Assembly: GCA_020248405.1 (NCBI GenBank)
Contig: JADCHQ010000040.1
Location: forward strand, 62,001 to 126,000
Length of the DNA stretch: 64,000 nt
Origin: Rhodocyclaceae bacterium
GTDB lineage: Bacteria > Pseudomonadota > Gammaproteobacteria > Burkholderiales > Ga0077523
Direction of reading: 5' to 3'
In this document: piece after piece, positions 30,212-43,721 of the stretch
Numbering within the stretch: the stretch's first letter is position 1
Layout: the number at the start of each line of letters is the position of its first letter
Program-made: the position numbers and the translations under genes
The notes under the pieces: generated by a model
Told to the model about the DNA's origin: nothing
Seen by the model: only the letters and a program-made list of their open reading frames with translations
Database searches by the model: none

Positions 30212-32122
30212 ATGCTGTACCCCGAGCGTTTCGAAGTCATCGTGGTTGGCGGAGGTCACGCCGGTACCGAGGCCGCCCTGGCGGCGGCCCGTATGGGGAG
30301 CCGCACTTTGCTGCTCACCCACAATATCGAGACCCTCGGACAGATGTCGTGCAATCCCTCCATCGGGGGGATCGGCAAGGGACACCTGGTGCGCGAAGTG
30401 GACGCGCTCGGGGGTGCCATGGCCCTCGCCACCGACGAGGCGGGCATCCAGTTCCGGACGCTCAACGGTAGCAAGGGACCAGCGGTGCGCGCCACGCGGG
30501 CCCAGGCAGACCGATCGCTTTACAAAGCCGCAATCCGGCGTCGCCTGGAAACGCAGCAGAACCTCACGCTGTTTCAGCAGGCGGTGGAAGACCTCACCCT
30601 GGCAGGCGACCGCGTGACAGGCGTGGTCACCCAACTGGGCATTCGTTTTGAAGCGGATGCTGTGGTGCTGACCACGGGGACTTTCCTCTCCGGCCTGGTT
30701 CACGTAGGACTCACCAACCACCCAGCCGGACGGGCCGGCGATCCCGCTTGTGTTGGTCTTGCAGCCCGGTTGAGGGAACTGAAGCTGCCGGTGGGCAGGC
30801 TCAAGACTGGAACGCCGCCCCGCCTGGATGGCCGCAGCATCGATTTTTCGGTGATGGAAGAGCAACCCGGAGACGATCCGGTTCCGGTGTTCTCCTTCAT
30901 GGGCACGGTCGCCATGCATCCGCGCCAGCTGCCCTGCTGGATCACCCACACCAATGCCGGAACCCATGAACTGATCCGCAATTCCCTGGACCGCTCCCCC
31001 ATGTTTTCCGGGGTGATCGAAGGCGTTGGGCCCCGTTACTGTCCCTCCATCGAAGACAAGGTGGTACGTTTCTCCGCCAAGGACTCCCACCAGGTTTTTC
31101 TGGAGCCAGAGGGTCTCGACACCCCCGAGATCTATCCCAACGGGATCTCTACCAGCCTGCCTTTCGATGTACAACTGGCGGTGGTGCGCAGCATCCGGGG
31201 GCTGCAAAATGCCCACATCCTGCGTCCTGGCTATGCCATTGAATACGATTACTTCGACCCTCGAGGCCTTCATGCCTCCCTGGAAACGCGCGCCATCGGG
31301 GGATTGTTCTTCGCGGGCCAGATAAATGGCACCACCGGGTACGAGGAAGCGGCCGCCCAGGGTTTGCTGGCTGGCGTGAATGCCGCGCGGGCTGCCCGCA
31401 ACGATGCGCCCTGGATACCTGGGCGCGATCAGGCGTATCTCGGCGTTCTCGTGGATGATCTGGTGACCCAGGGCGTCACTGAACCCTACCGCATGTTCAC
31501 CAGCCGGGCCGAGTACCGGCTAAGTCTGCGGGAAGACAACGCCGACCTGCGCCTCACGGAAGCCGGCCGCGCCCTCGGGCTCGTGGATGATGTTCGCTGG
31601 GCGCGCTTTGAAGCCAAGCGTGAAGCGGTTTCGCGAGAGCGAGAGCGCTTGCGAAATACCTGGGTCAATCCGCGGTTGACGGGAGCAGCGGCGCTCGAAT
31701 CGCTGCTAGGGAAAGTGCCCGCCGAGGCGCACCGGCTTGACGAGCTGCTGCGGCGCCCGGGTGTGGACTACGCTGGGCTGATGGGTCTCGAAGGCGTGGG
31801 TCCAGCCGTAGCGGATGCGGAGGTGGCTTTCCAGGTGGAGGTGCAGGTCAAGTATCAGGGTTACATCGAGCGGCAGAAGGACGAAGTGAGCCGCCGCGAA
31901 CAGCTCGAATCGCTGTGGTTGCCGGCGGATCTGGATTACCAGGCGGTGCGGGGTTTGTCGGTGGAAGTGCGGCAGAAACTCGAGCGGCATCGCCCGGAAA
32001 CCCTCGGGCAGGCTTCCCGGATCGATGGCATGACACCGGCTGCCATCTCGCTTTTATTGGTGCACCTCAAGCGGGGAGGCGGCCTGGCAGGGAATGCCCG
32101 CCTTGCCGGCGGCACGCGTTGA
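30212..32122 (+). CDS. mnmG: tRNA uridine-5-carboxymethylaminomethyl modification enzyme MnmG (GidA)
   Basis: FAD enzyme that works with MnmE on tRNA wobble uridine. 636 residues. FAD-binding [21 protein letters not shown], then [22 protein letters not shown] with the catalytic cysteine region, [12 protein letters not shown], and the C-terminal helical MnmE-binding domain ending in [16 protein letters not shown] 30212 gives the standard start [15 protein letters not shown]. The gap upstream (30018-30211) holds the parS pair. The rsmG start overlaps its stop codon. Confidence 0.97.
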   Translation: MLYPERFEVIVVGGGHAGTEAALAAARMGSRTLLLTHNIETLGQMSCNPSIGGIGKGHLVREVDALGGAMALATDEAGIQFRTLNGSKGPAVRATRAQADRSLYKAAIRRRLETQQNLTLFQQAVEDLTLAGDRVTGVVTQLGIRFEADAVVLTTGTFLSGLVHVGLTNHPAGRAGDPACVGLAARLRELKLPVGRLKTGTPPRLDGRSIDFSVMEEQPGDDPVPVFSFMGTVAMHPRQLPCWITHTNAGTHELIRNSLDRSPMFSGVIEGVGPRYCPSIEDKVVRFSAKDSHQVFLEPEGLDTPEIYPNGISTSLPFDVQLAVVRSIRGLQNAHILRPGYAIEYDYFDPRGLHASLETRAIGGLFFAGQINGTTGYEEAAAQGLLAGVNAARAARNDAPWIPGRDQAYLGVLVDDLVTQGVTEPYRMFTSRAEYRLSLREDNADLRLTEAGRALGLVDDVRWARFEAKREAVSRERERLRNTWVNPRLTGAAALESLLGKVPAEAHRLDELLRRPGVDYAGLMGLEGVGPAVADAEVAFQVEVQVKYQGYIERQKDEVSRREQLESLWLPADLDYQAVRGLSVEVRQKLERHRPETLGQASRIDGMTPAAISLLLVHLKRGGGLAGNARLAGGTR

Positions 32123-32754
32123 AGCCGCCGGCCCAAACTCTGGCGGAAGGCTGTGAGTCCCTGGGCCTCGAGCTCACGGCCGACCAGCAGGACAGATTGC
32201 TGCGCTACCTGGCCTTGCTCTACAAATGGAACCGCGTATACAACCTCACGGCTATTCGTGACGAAACCAGGTCGGTCAGCCACCACTTGCTGGACAGCCT
32301 CGCGGTTGTTCCCCATCTCCGCGGGCAGCGTGTTCTGGATGTGGGCACCGGCGCCGGTTTGCCAGGCATCCCCATCGCCATCGCCCGACCTGATATATCG
32401 GTGGTGATGCTGGACAGCAACCACAAGAAACTAGCCTTCGTTACCCAGGCCATCGGGGAGCTCGGGCTGGCCAATGCCAGCGTGGAGCGGACCCGAGTGG
32501 AGCAGTGGGAATCGGCAGGGCAGTTCGACACCGTGATTTCGCGCGCTTTCGCGGAGTTGCCCGATTTTCTGCGTCTTGCTGGCCATCTGGTGGCGCCGGG
32601 AGGTTGTCTTCTCGCCATGAAGGGCCTTCACCCCCATGAGGAGATTGCTGCCATGCCACAAGGATTTTCCTGTGAGCGAGTGCTCGCGCTTAACGTTCCG
32701 GGCGTGGAACCCCGTCACCTCGTGGTGGTTCGCGCCGCCACGGAAACAGGCTGA
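32119..32754 (+). CDS. rsmG: 16S rRNA m7G527 methyltransferase RsmG (GidB)
   Basis: SAM-dependent methyltransferase for G527 of 16S rRNA; its loss is known to confer low-level streptomycin resistance. 211 residues with [11 protein letters not shown]-binding [17 protein letters not shown] and [15 protein letters not shown]. The start is TTG at 32119-32121 overlapping the mnmG stop (TTGA), which gives the normal length; no ATG is available nearby. Followed closely by parA. Confidence 0.94.
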   Translation: MKPPAQTLAEGCESLGLELTADQQDRLLRYLALLYKWNRVYNLTAIRDETRSVSHHLLDSLAVVPHLRGQRVLDVGTGAGLPGIPIAIARPDISVVMLDSNHKKLAFVTQAIGELGLANASVERTRVEQWESAGQFDTVISRAFAELPDFLRLAGHLVAPGGCLLAMKGLHPHEEIAAMPQGFSCERVLALNVPGVEPRHLVVVRAATETG

Positions 32755-32760
32755 TCGTCT

Positions 32761-33531
32761 GTGGCACGCATCCTCGCCATCACCAATCAGAAGGGAGGGG
32801 TGGGAAAGACCACCACCACCGTCAATCTTGCCGCTGGTCTGGCGCTGGCAGGTCGCCGGGTGTTGCTGGTCGACCTAGACCCCCAGGGCAATGCCACCAT
32901 GGGCAGTGGCATTGATAAGCGGGCGCTCACAGCCACCGTTTATCATGTTCTTCTTGGAGAAAAAGCTATTGATGCGGTACGGGTTCGCTCCCAGGCGGGC
33001 AACTACGACGTCATCCCGGCCAACCGCGAACTCGCCGGCGCGGAGGTGGAGCTGGTGGACCTGGAGCGTCGCGAGGTGCGGTTGAAGGAGGGTTTGGCGG
33101 CGCTGGGTGACCAATATGACTTCGTGCTGATCGATTGCCCGCCCGCCCTCAACTTGCTCACCGTGAATGCCCTGGTCGCCGCCCAGGCCGTGATGATTCC
33201 CATGCAGTGCGAGTACTACGCGCTGGAAGGTCTCTCCGACCTGGTCAACACGGTCAAACGAGTCAGAGCCAATCTCAACCCCGAACTGGACATCGAAGGG
33301 CTGCTGCGCACCATGTACGACCCGCGAAACACCTTGGGCCAGCAGGTCTCGGAGCAGCTCCAGCAGCACTTTGGCGACAAGGTGTACCGCACCGTGATTC
33401 CGCGAAACGTCCGGCTTGCTGAAGCCCCGAGCTACGGTGTTCCTGCGCTGAGCTATGACCGGCAGTCCAAGGGCGCCCTTGCCTATCTGGCTCTGGCGGG
33501 CGAGATCCTTGGAAAGCAGGCCGCGAATTGA
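32761..33531 (+). CDS. parA: Chromosome partitioning ATPase ParA (Soj)
   Basis: Deviant Walker ATPase that forms a nucleoid-bound gradient for moving ParB-parS complexes. 256 residues, no N-terminal DNA-binding extension, as in chromosomal ParA. The deviant Walker A is KGGVGKTTTTVNLAAGLA with the signature lysine; Walker A' and B are LLVDLDPQGNATMG and FVLIDCPPALNLL. Starts at GTG 32761, six bases after rsmG. Works with parB just downstream and the two parS sites about 2.7 kb upstream. Confidence 0.97.
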   Translation: MARILAITNQKGGVGKTTTTVNLAAGLALAGRRVLLVDLDPQGNATMGSGIDKRALTATVYHVLLGEKAIDAVRVRSQAGNYDVIPANRELAGAEVELVDLERREVRLKEGLAALGDQYDFVLIDCPPALNLLTVNALVAAQAVMIPMQCEYYALEGLSDLVNTVKRVRANLNPELDIEGLLRTMYDPRNTLGQQVSEQLQQHFGDKVYRTVIPRNVRLAEAPSYGVPALSYDRQSKGALAYLALAGEILGKQAAN

Positions 33532-33555
33532 AGCCCGTGTGAAGGGAGTTCTTGG

Positions 33556-34422
33556 ATGGTGAAAGTGAAGGGCCTCGGCCGTGGCCTCGACGCCTTGTTG
33601 GGAGAACAGGCTGCGCCTGCGCCGCAGGGCGACCGGTTGCTCGAATTGTCACCGGCGCAGTTGCGTCCCGGGCGCTACCAGCCGCGCACCAACATGAATC
33701 CCGAGGCCATCGAGGCGCTTGCAGCTTCGCTGCGGGCACAGGGCATGGTGCAACCCATCCTCGCCAGACCGATGGGAAACGACGGGTTCGAGATTATCGC
33801 CGGCGAGCGCCGCTGGAGAGCCGCCCAGGCGGCGGGGCTGGAACGCGTTCCGGTGCTGGTCAGGGAAGTGGGCGATGAGGCCGCGCTGGCGACCGCGCTG
33901 GTGGAAAACATCCAGCGCGAACAGCTCAATGCCATCGAGGAAGCCACGGGCGTTCAACGTTTGCTGGATGAATTCGGCATGACCCACCAGAGCGCCGCCG
34001 AGGCGATCGGGCGTTCACGCAGCGCGGTTTCGAATCTCCTGCGCCTGCTGGCCCTGCCGGTGGCAATTCAACAAATGCTCATCACGGGCGAGTTGCAGAT
34101 GGGGCACGCACGGGCCCTGTTGCCTCTCGATGCCCCGCGCCAGTTCGAACTGGCACAGCGCATCGCCAAACAGGGGCTTTCGGTGCGAGAGGCGGAACGG
34201 GCAGCCGGTTCGCCGAAACAGGGATTGCGCAGCCGCCCTCGAACCAATGCGGATATCCGGCGCCTGGAGGAGGAACTGTCCGACCGTCTCGCCATGCGCG
34301 TGCAGGTGTTGCAAGGAAAAGGCCGGTCAGGGAGACTGGTGATTCACTACGGATCGCTCGACCAGCTCGACACCGTCCTGTTGCGGCTGAGGACGCACCC
34401 TCAAGGGTCGTCTTCGTCTTGA
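33556..34422 (+). CDS. parB: Chromosome partitioning protein ParB (Spo0J)
   Basis: CTP-dependent DNA clamp that loads at parS and spreads. 288 residues: N-terminal VKVKGLGRGLDALLGE, the kind of short ParA-stimulating peptide seen in ParB; the CTP-binding domain with LRPGRYQPRTNM, PILARPMG and the GERRWRAAQAAG arginine patch; ENIQREQLNAIEEA; a helix-turn-helix (GMTHQSAAEAIGRSRSAVSNLLRLL) for parS; and a C-terminal dimer domain. Confidence 0.97.
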   Translation: MVKVKGLGRGLDALLGEQAAPAPQGDRLLELSPAQLRPGRYQPRTNMNPEAIEALAASLRAQGMVQPILARPMGNDGFEIIAGERRWRAAQAAGLERVPVLVREVGDEAALATALVENIQREQLNAIEEATGVQRLLDEFGMTHQSAAEAIGRSRSAVSNLLRLLALPVAIQQMLITGELQMGHARALLPLDAPRQFELAQRIAKQGLSVREAERAAGSPKQGLRSRPRTNADIRRLEEELSDRLAMRVQVLQGKGRSGRLVIHYGSLDQLDTVLLRLRTHPQGSSSS

Positions 34423-34494
34423 CCGAGCCTCGCTTGAGCCGATACACTCCTTGGGTTTTTGTGTCGTGCAACATCTTGCTGGAGACTGGGCGTC

Positions 34495-34869
34495 GTGGCT
34501 GCGGCCGTGCGTCATTCCTTTCGCACTGTGCTGCGTTGGCAACTGCTGGTCACGGCCTTGGCCGGGCTCCTCGCCTGGGCAACCTTGGGTCCTAACGGTT
34601 TGCTGTCGGCCTTGCTTGGTGGCGCCGTGAGTGTGCTCGGTGGTCTTGCTTTCTTCTGGGCTGCCCAGCCAAGCCTGCGGGCACGCGCGGGGGCAGGGGC
34701 AGCGCTCACGGGGGTCTTGCGCGCCGAGGTCATCAAGATCGTGGTCGTGGTTGCCTTGCTCTGGGTCGTGCTCACCAGGGTGCCGCACGTGGTTCCCGTG
34801 ATCGTGGTCTTTACGTTTGTCGTTGCCGTACTCATTCAATCGCTGGCGATGTTCGTCAGGGACAACTAG
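34495..34869 (+). CDS. atpI: ATP synthase subunit I
   Basis: Small hydrophobic protein of 124 residues with four predicted membrane helices, found at the head of atp operons and thought to assist c-ring assembly or Mg2+ supply. GTG 34495 is chosen because GGAG at 34481-34484 precedes it at a suitable distance; an earlier in-frame start at 34459 lacks family support. First gene of the ATP synthase operon. Confidence 0.85.
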   Translation: MAAAVRHSFRTVLRWQLLVTALAGLLAWATLGPNGLLSALLGGAVSVLGGLAFFWAAQPSLRARAGAGAALTGVLRAEVIKIVVVVALLWVVLTRVPHVVPVIVVFTFVVAVLIQSLAMFVRDN

Positions 34870-36032
<1,163 letters not shown>

Positions 36033-36060
36033 TCCACCCTCCTTCCACGCCGGGGCAGGC

Positions 36061-36531
36061 ATGAACATCAACCTGACGCTCGTCGCACAGGCCGTCTCTT
36101 TCGCCATCTTCATCTGGTTCACGGTCAAGTTCGTCTGGCCGCCCATGCTGCGGGCCATCGAGCAGCGCCAGAAGCAGATTGCGGACGGTCTGGCCGCCGC
36201 CGAGCAGGGCCGCACGGCCCTCGAACGCTCCAACCGCGAAGCCGAGGGGGTCATCTCCGAAGCCCGCGGGCGCGCCACCGACATCCTCGCGCAGGCTGAA
36301 AAGCGCGGTATCCAGCTCATCGAAGAAGCCAAGGCCGCTGCGCGCGCCGAAGCGGATCGCGAGCGTGCCGCGGCCAAAGCCGAACTCGAGCAGGAAATCT
36401 CCCAGGCCCGCGAAAGTCTTCGTGAACAGGTGGCGGCTCTCGCCGTCGCCGGCGCTGAGCGCATCCTGAAGCGAGAGGTGGACGCCCGCGTGCACGCCGC
36501 CATGCTCTCCGATCTCCAGAAGGAGCTCTGA
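36061..36531 (+). CDS. atpF: ATP synthase F0 subunit b
   Basis: Peripheral stalk subunit of 156 residues: one N-terminal membrane helix ([22 protein letters not shown]) followed by a long charged coiled coil to the C-terminus, which contacts the delta subunit. ATG 36061 gives the standard [11 protein letters not shown] start; a longer in-frame reading runs into atpE. Confidence 0.97.
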   Translation: MNINLTLVAQAVSFAIFIWFTVKFVWPPMLRAIEQRQKQIADGLAAAEQGRTALERSNREAEGVISEARGRATDILAQAEKRGIQLIEEAKAAARAEADRERAAAKAELEQEISQARESLREQVAALAVAGAERILKREVDARVHAAMLSDLQKEL

Positions 36532-36538
36532 GCCCGCC

Positions 36539-37072
36539 ATGGCAGAGCCGTCCACCATTGCACGCCCCTACGCGGAGGCAGTTTTTTCGGCCGCTTCCGA
36601 GGCGGGCACCCTTGAGCGTTGGGCGAGCCTGCTCGCGGACATGGCGCGATTCTCGGCCGATGGCCAGATGAAGGCACTGGTGTCCGATCCCAACGTGTCC
36701 GCCGACGCCATCGTCGCTCTGTTCTGCTCCCTGCTGCCCGAGGCAGACGATGCAGCGCGCAACTTCCTCGCAGCTTTGGCCCGCAATGGCCGGCTTGAGG
36801 TCCTTGCCGAGATCGAGGTGCAGTTCCGAGCCCTCAAGGGTGCGCGCGAAGGCTCCGCGGAGGCAGAGATCACATCGGCTTTCGACATGGATGCCCAAGC
36901 CCTCGCCGGGCTGGTGGCAAGCCTTCAACAGCGCTTCGGCCGAACCATCAAGCCGCAACTGCGCGTGGACCCCGCCCTGATTGGCGGGGTGACGGTACGC
37001 GTGGGCGACGAAGTCATCGACGCGTCCGTGCGCGGCAAGCTTTCCGCCATGCAGAGCGCACTGCGCAACTGA
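36539..37072 (+). CDS. atpH: ATP synthase F1 subunit delta
   Basis: Stator subunit of 177 residues linking the b-subunit stalk to the alpha-beta hexamer. N-terminal helical bundle beginning [16 protein letters not shown] and the C-terminal signature [21 protein letters not shown]. It starts eight bases after the atpF stop. Confidence 0.96.
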   Translation: MAEPSTIARPYAEAVFSAASEAGTLERWASLLADMARFSADGQMKALVSDPNVSADAIVALFCSLLPEADDAARNFLAALARNGRLEVLAEIEVQFRALKGAREGSAEAEITSAFDMDAQALAGLVASLQQRFGRTIKPQLRVDPALIGGVTVRVGDEVIDASVRGKLSAMQSALRN

Positions 37073-37088
37073 CACCCGGAGAATCAAC

Positions 37089-38633
37089 ATGCAGAACCTC
37101 AGCCCGTCCGAAATCAGCGACCTGATCAAGAGCAAGATCCAGAACCTCGCGCTGTCCGCGGACATCCGCACGCAGGGCACGGTGGTGTCCGTCACCGATG
37201 GCATCTGCCGCGTGCATGGACTTTCCGACGTGATGCAGGGCGAAATGCTCGAGTTCCCCGGCGATACCTTCGGCCTCGCGCTCAACCTGGAGCGCGACTC
37301 CGTGGGCGCGGTGATTCTCGGCGACTACGGCCACATCTCCGAGGGCGACACGGTCAAGTGCACCGGCCGCATCCTTTCCGTTCCCGTGGGACCCGAACTC
37401 ATCGGCCGTGTGGTCAACGCGCTCGGCCAGCCCATCGACGGCAAAGGCCCCATCAATGCCAAGGAAAGCGACATCATTGAGAAGGTCGCCCCGGGCGTGA
37501 TCCATCGAAAGTCGGTTTCCCAGCCGGTTCAAACGGGTCTGAAGGCCATCGACGCCATGGTGCCCGTGGGCCGCGGCCAGCGCGAGCTGATCATTGGCGA
37601 CCGCCAGACCGGTAAAACCGCAGTGGCGGTGGACACCATCATCAACTCGCGCGGCAAGGACCTCTTCTGCGTGTATGTGGCGATTGGTCAGAAGGCCTCC
37701 ACCATCGCCAACGTGGTGCGCAAGCTCGAAGAGTACGGCGCCATGGCCTACACCACCGTGGTGGCTGCCTCCGCGTCCGAATCCGCCGCCATGCAGTACA
37801 TCGCGGCCTATTCCGGCTGCACCATGGGCGAATACTTCCGCGACCGCGGCCAGGACGCGCTCATCATTTATGACGATCTCACCAAGCAGGCCTGGGCCTA
37901 CCGCCAGATCTCGCTGCTGCTGCGCCGTCCGCCCGGCCGCGAGGCCTACCCCGGCGACGTGTTCTACCTGCACTCCCGCCTTCTCGAGCGTGCCGCGCGG
38001 GTCAACGAAGAGTATGTGGAAAAGGCCACCAAGGGCGCCGTCAAGGGCAAGACCGGTTCACTGACCGCCCTGCCCATCATCGAGACCCAGGCCGGTGACG
38101 TGTCCGCCTTCGTGCCCACCAACGTGATCTCCATCACCGACGGCCAGATCTTCCTCGAGACCGACCTCTTCAACGCCGGCGTGCGGCCTGCCATCAATGC
38201 CGGTATCTCCGTGTCTCGCGTGGGTGGTGCAGCTCAAACCAAGATCATCAAGAAGCTCGGCGGCGGCGTGCGCCTCGCGCTGGCCCAGTACCGCGAGCTG
38301 GCCGCCTTCGCCCAGTTCGCATCGGACCTGGATGACGCCACCCGCAAGCAGCTGGAACGGGGGCGCCTGGTCACCGAGCTCATGAAGCAGCCCCAGTACC
38401 AGCCGCTGCAGGTCTGGGAGATGGGCCTCACGTTGTTCGCCGTGAACAACGGCTACTTTGACGACGTGGAGGTGAAGAAGGCGCTGGCCGCGGAACGGGC
38501 CATGCGCGATCACCTCAAGGGCAAGTTTGCCGCGCTGGTGGAGCGTATCGAGCAGACCAAGGACCTCTCCAAAGACGATGAGGCCGCCCTGCACGAGGCG
38601 ATCAAGGACTTCAAGAAGAACGGCACTTACTGA
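37089..38633 (+). CDS. atpA: ATP synthase F1 subunit alpha
   Basis: Non-catalytic nucleotide-binding subunit of 514 residues. P-loop [15 protein letters not shown], family signature [17 protein letters not shown] and the conserved start [29 protein letters not shown] leader precedes the ATG. Confidence 0.98.
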   Translation: MQNLSPSEISDLIKSKIQNLALSADIRTQGTVVSVTDGICRVHGLSDVMQGEMLEFPGDTFGLALNLERDSVGAVILGDYGHISEGDTVKCTGRILSVPVGPELIGRVVNALGQPIDGKGPINAKESDIIEKVAPGVIHRKSVSQPVQTGLKAIDAMVPVGRGQRELIIGDRQTGKTAVAVDTIINSRGKDLFCVYVAIGQKASTIANVVRKLEEYGAMAYTTVVAASASESAAMQYIAAYSGCTMGEYFRDRGQDALIIYDDLTKQAWAYRQISLLLRRPPGREAYPGDVFYLHSRLLERAARVNEEYVEKATKGAVKGKTGSLTALPIIETQAGDVSAFVPTNVISITDGQIFLETDLFNAGVRPAINAGISVSRVGGAAQTKIIKKLGGGVRLALAQYRELAAFAQFASDLDDATRKQLERGRLVTELMKQPQYQPLQVWEMGLTLFAVNNGYFDDVEVKKALAAERAMRDHLKGKFAALVERIEQTKDLSKDDEAALHEAIKDFKKNGTY

Positions 38634-38698
38634 TTGCGCCGGCCCGGCGGCCAATCACCGCCCCGGGCCCCGACGATCCCCAAGGACCAGAGGACCGA

Positions 38699-41028
<2,330 letters not shown>

Positions 41029-41067
41029 CCCCGACCCGGCCGCCCTTGGGCGGCCCATTGGAAAACC

Positions 41068-41487
41068 ATGGCGAACACCCTGCACGTGGACGTGGTCAGT
41101 GCCGAGCAGAACATCTGGTCGGGCGAGGCCGAATTCGTGGTGCTGCCTGGGGAAGCTGGCGAACTCGGCGTCTATCCCCGGCACGCGCCCCTCATCACCC
41201 GCATCAAGGCAGGTGAAGTGCGCATCAAGCCTGCCGGCGAGGCGCCCGAAGAACTCATCTTCGTGGCGGGCGGCTACCTCGAGGTGCAGCCCAAGGTCGT
41301 GACCGTGCTGGCAGACACGGCCATCCGCGGCCATGACCTGGACGAGGCAAAGGCACTCGAAGCCCGGCAGCGCGCCGAGCAGGCGCTCGCTTCCGCCAAG
41401 GACAAGCAGGAGGTGGCAGCGGTGGAAGCCGAGCTTGCAACCCTGGCCGCCCAGCTCGCCGCCATCCGTAAGTTGCGCAAGCGCTGA
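41068..41487 (+). CDS. atpC: ATP synthase F1 subunit epsilon
   Basis: Rotor subunit of 139 residues that regulates ATP hydrolysis. N-terminal beta sandwich ([39 protein letters not shown]) and a two-helix C-terminal hairpin. Last gene of the operon, directly followed by an intrinsic terminator. Confidence 0.96.
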   Translation: MANTLHVDVVSAEQNIWSGEAEFVVLPGEAGELGVYPRHAPLITRIKAGEVRIKPAGEAPEELIFVAGGYLEVQPKVVTVLADTAIRGHDLDEAKALEARQRAEQALASAKDKQEVAAVEAELATLAAQLAAIRKLRKR

Positions 41488-41514
41488 TCGCCGCGCACGC
41501 ACGTGCAAGCAAGC

Positions 41515-41540
41515 AGGGCGGTCTTCAGGCCGCCCTTTTC
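41515..41540 (+). terminator. Intrinsic terminator of the atp operon
   Basis: AGGGCGG (41515-41521) and CCGCCCT (41530-41536) form a seven-pair GC-rich stem around an eight-base loop, followed by TTTTC. It lies 28 bases after the atpC stop, the expected place for ending the ATP synthase transcript and insulating the ABC transporter operon. Confidence 0.85.
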
Positions 41541-41619
41541 ATTTCAGCCGCGCCGGCCGTTTGACACCGGGTGGCGTGCTACCTACGCTCGCGGCACACC
41601 GCCACGCTTGGAGCCCACC

Positions 41620-42789
41620 GTGAAACCCACCGCCCGCAGTCTCGTATCCGCTCTTGTCCTGGGCTTTGCGCTGGGAGGCGCGATGCCACCCGTGGGCGCC
41701 AAGGACACGGTGCGCATCGCCTTCATCGGGCCGCTCACGGGCGGCGTGGCCGCCAACGGCCTGGGGGGCCGCAATTCCGCCGACCTCGCCGTACGCCTGC
41801 GCAATGCTGACCCGAAAGCCAAGTACACCTATGAGCTGATGGTGCTGGACGACGAGTGCAAGCCCAATGTGGGCGTACAGGTGGCCACCCGGGCCGCCTC
41901 CGACAACTCCGTCATTGCAGGCGTCACCCATTACTGCTCCACGGTGGCAATGGCCACCGTAGACGTCTACAAGCGCTTCGGACTTCCGGTGGTGGTATGG
42001 GGCGCCGTGCTGCCCGACATCACCTACGCCAACGACTACAAGGAGATTCACCGCGTCAACGGCACCATGATCAACCAGAACGAGACGGCCGCGCAGTTTG
42101 TCACCGGCCTCAAGTTCCGTTCCTGGGCGGTGATCCACGACACCACCGACTACGGCAAGGGCCACAACAAGTACTTCTCCGAGGCCCTCACCCGCGCCGG
42201 AGGAAAGATCCTCGGCACCTTCGGCGTCACCGCGGACCAGCAGGACTTCTCCGCGGAACTCACCCGCATCAAGGACCTGAAGCCTGAGGTCATCTATTTT
42301 GGCGGCACCACGCCGCTGGGCGTGCGCATCCGCAGCCAGATGGACAAGCTCGGCGTCAAGGCCGTCTTCCAGGGCACCTCCGGAATCATCTCCGATGCCT
42401 ACATCGAGGGCCTTGGCACCCTCGCCGAAGGCACGCTCGCCTTCCGCGAAGGTGCACCGGTGGAGAAGCTCCCCGGCGGCAAGGCCTTTCTTGAAGCCTA
42501 TGCCAAGCAAAAGTACCCGGAAGATCCGGAGGCCTACGGGCCCTTCGCCTTCGCCGCCACGAATCTGGTCATGGACGCCATCGAGAGGTCGGGTCCCGAC
42601 CGGCGCAAAGTCCGGGCGGAACTCAACCGCACCCGGAATGTGGACTCGGTGGTGGGCCGCATCACCTTTGACGACCACCGCCAGAACAGCGTGCCGCTGA
42701 TCACCCGCTTCGTGGTGCAGGATGGCCGATGGGTGGTTTGGGAAGACAGCGACTACGCCACCGGCAAGCGCGCCCTGGCGAAACGCTGA
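41620..42789 (+). CDS. HAAT-family ABC transporter substrate-binding protein
   Basis: Periplasmic binding protein of 389 residues. A signal peptide (VKPTARSLVSALVLGFALGGAMPPVGA) precedes a type I periplasmic fold as in LivJ/LivK: VRIAFIGPLTGGVAANG, DDECKPNVGVQVATRA, GVTHYCSTVAMATVDVY, KYPEDPEAYGPFAFAATNLVMDAI. HAAT members bind branched amino acids, amides, urea or aromatic acids. The neighbouring malonate-type enzymes suggest a malonyl conjugate or amide, which is inference. GTG 41620 is preferred because GGAG at 41610-41613 precedes it. First gene of an eight-gene operon. Confidence 0.88.
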   Translation: MKPTARSLVSALVLGFALGGAMPPVGAKDTVRIAFIGPLTGGVAANGLGGRNSADLAVRLRNADPKAKYTYELMVLDDECKPNVGVQVATRAASDNSVIAGVTHYCSTVAMATVDVYKRFGLPVVVWGAVLPDITYANDYKEIHRVNGTMINQNETAAQFVTGLKFRSWAVIHDTTDYGKGHNKYFSEALTRAGGKILGTFGVTADQQDFSAELTRIKDLKPEVIYFGGTTPLGVRIRSQMDKLGVKAVFQGTSGIISDAYIEGLGTLAEGTLAFREGAPVEKLPGGKAFLEAYAKQKYPEDPEAYGPFAFAATNLVMDAIERSGPDRRKVRAELNRTRNVDSVVGRITFDDHRQNSVPLITRFVVQDGRWVVWEDSDYATGKRALAKR

Positions 42790-42811
42790 CCCGCCGCCCG
42801 CGCCTCGCGCT

Positions 42812-43720
42812 GTGCTTGCCCAGCACCTCTTCAACGGCCTGATGCTGGGCGTGATCTACGCCCTGGTGGCCACCGGCTTCACGCTGTTCTTCGGCGTGAT
42901 GGACGTGATCAAGTTCTCCCACGGCGACGTGGTGATGCTCGGCGCCTTCACCGCGCTGGCGACCTATGCCGCCGCCTCGGGCGCGGGGATTACCCACCCG
43001 GCGCTGCTGCTCGCCTTCATGCTGGCGGCGGCGCTGGGTGTCATGGCGCTGCTGGGCGCGCTCATGGCCCGCGTGCTGGTGCTGCCGTTGCGCGGCGCAC
43101 CGGCCATCAACGTGCTGCTGATCACGCTAATGGCGGGCACGGCCATCCGCGAGTCGGTGCGGCTGTTCTATCCCCAGGGGTCCAATCCCAAGCCCTTTCC
43201 CAGGCTGCTGCCCGAGGGAGCCTTCGAAGCGGGCGGCTTCACGCTGCGCTACGACAGCCTGATCCTGCTGGGCCTCGGCCTGGCCGCCATCGCGGCCACC
43301 GGCCTTCTGCTGGAGCGCACCCGCCTTGGTCTTGCCATCCGCGCCGTGGCCCAGGACCCGGAGACCGCCGCGGTGATGGGCATTCCGTTCCGCGCCACGG
43401 TGCTGGCCACCTTTGCCCTGGGCTCCGCGCTGGCAGCCCTGGCCGGCGTGGTCAACGGCCTGTACTACAGCGAGGTCAATTTCGGCGTGGGCCTGCTGCT
43501 GGGGGCCATCGGCTTCTCCAGCGCCGTGGTGGGCGGCCTTGGCAGCGTGTGGGGTGCGGTGCTGGGCGCCATGGTGTTCGCCGCCCTGCAGACCGCGGGC
43601 GCGCTGGTGGTGCCCGGGGGCAGCGCGTACCGCGACGTGTTCGCCTTCGGGGCGGTGATTGCGCTCATGACGTGGCGCCCGGCCGGCCTGCTGGCCGAGC
43701 GCTCCGCCGAGCGGGTCTAG
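42812..43720 (+). CDS. livH: Branched-chain-type ABC transporter permease, LivH-like
   Basis: Inner-membrane permease of 302 residues with about eight hydrophobic helices. The LivH start is plain: LAQHLFNGLMLGVIYALVATGFTLFFGVMDVIKFSHGD; the EAA-like loop is AVAQDPETAAVMGIPF. GTG 42812 matches the family N-terminus and lies 22 bases after the binding-protein gene. Partners are LivM, LivG and LivF-like proteins downstream. Confidence 0.9.
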   Translation: MLAQHLFNGLMLGVIYALVATGFTLFFGVMDVIKFSHGDVVMLGAFTALATYAAASGAGITHPALLLAFMLAAALGVMALLGALMARVLVLPLRGAPAINVLLITLMAGTAIRESVRLFYPQGSNPKPFPRLLPEGAFEAGGFTLRYDSLILLGLGLAAIAATGLLLERTRLGLAIRAVAQDPETAAVMGIPFRATVLATFALGSALAALAGVVNGLYYSEVNFGVGLLLGAIGFSSAVVGGLGSVWGAVLGAMVFAALQTAGALVVPGGSAYRDVFAFGAVIALMTWRPAGLLAERSAERV

Positions 43721-43721
43721 C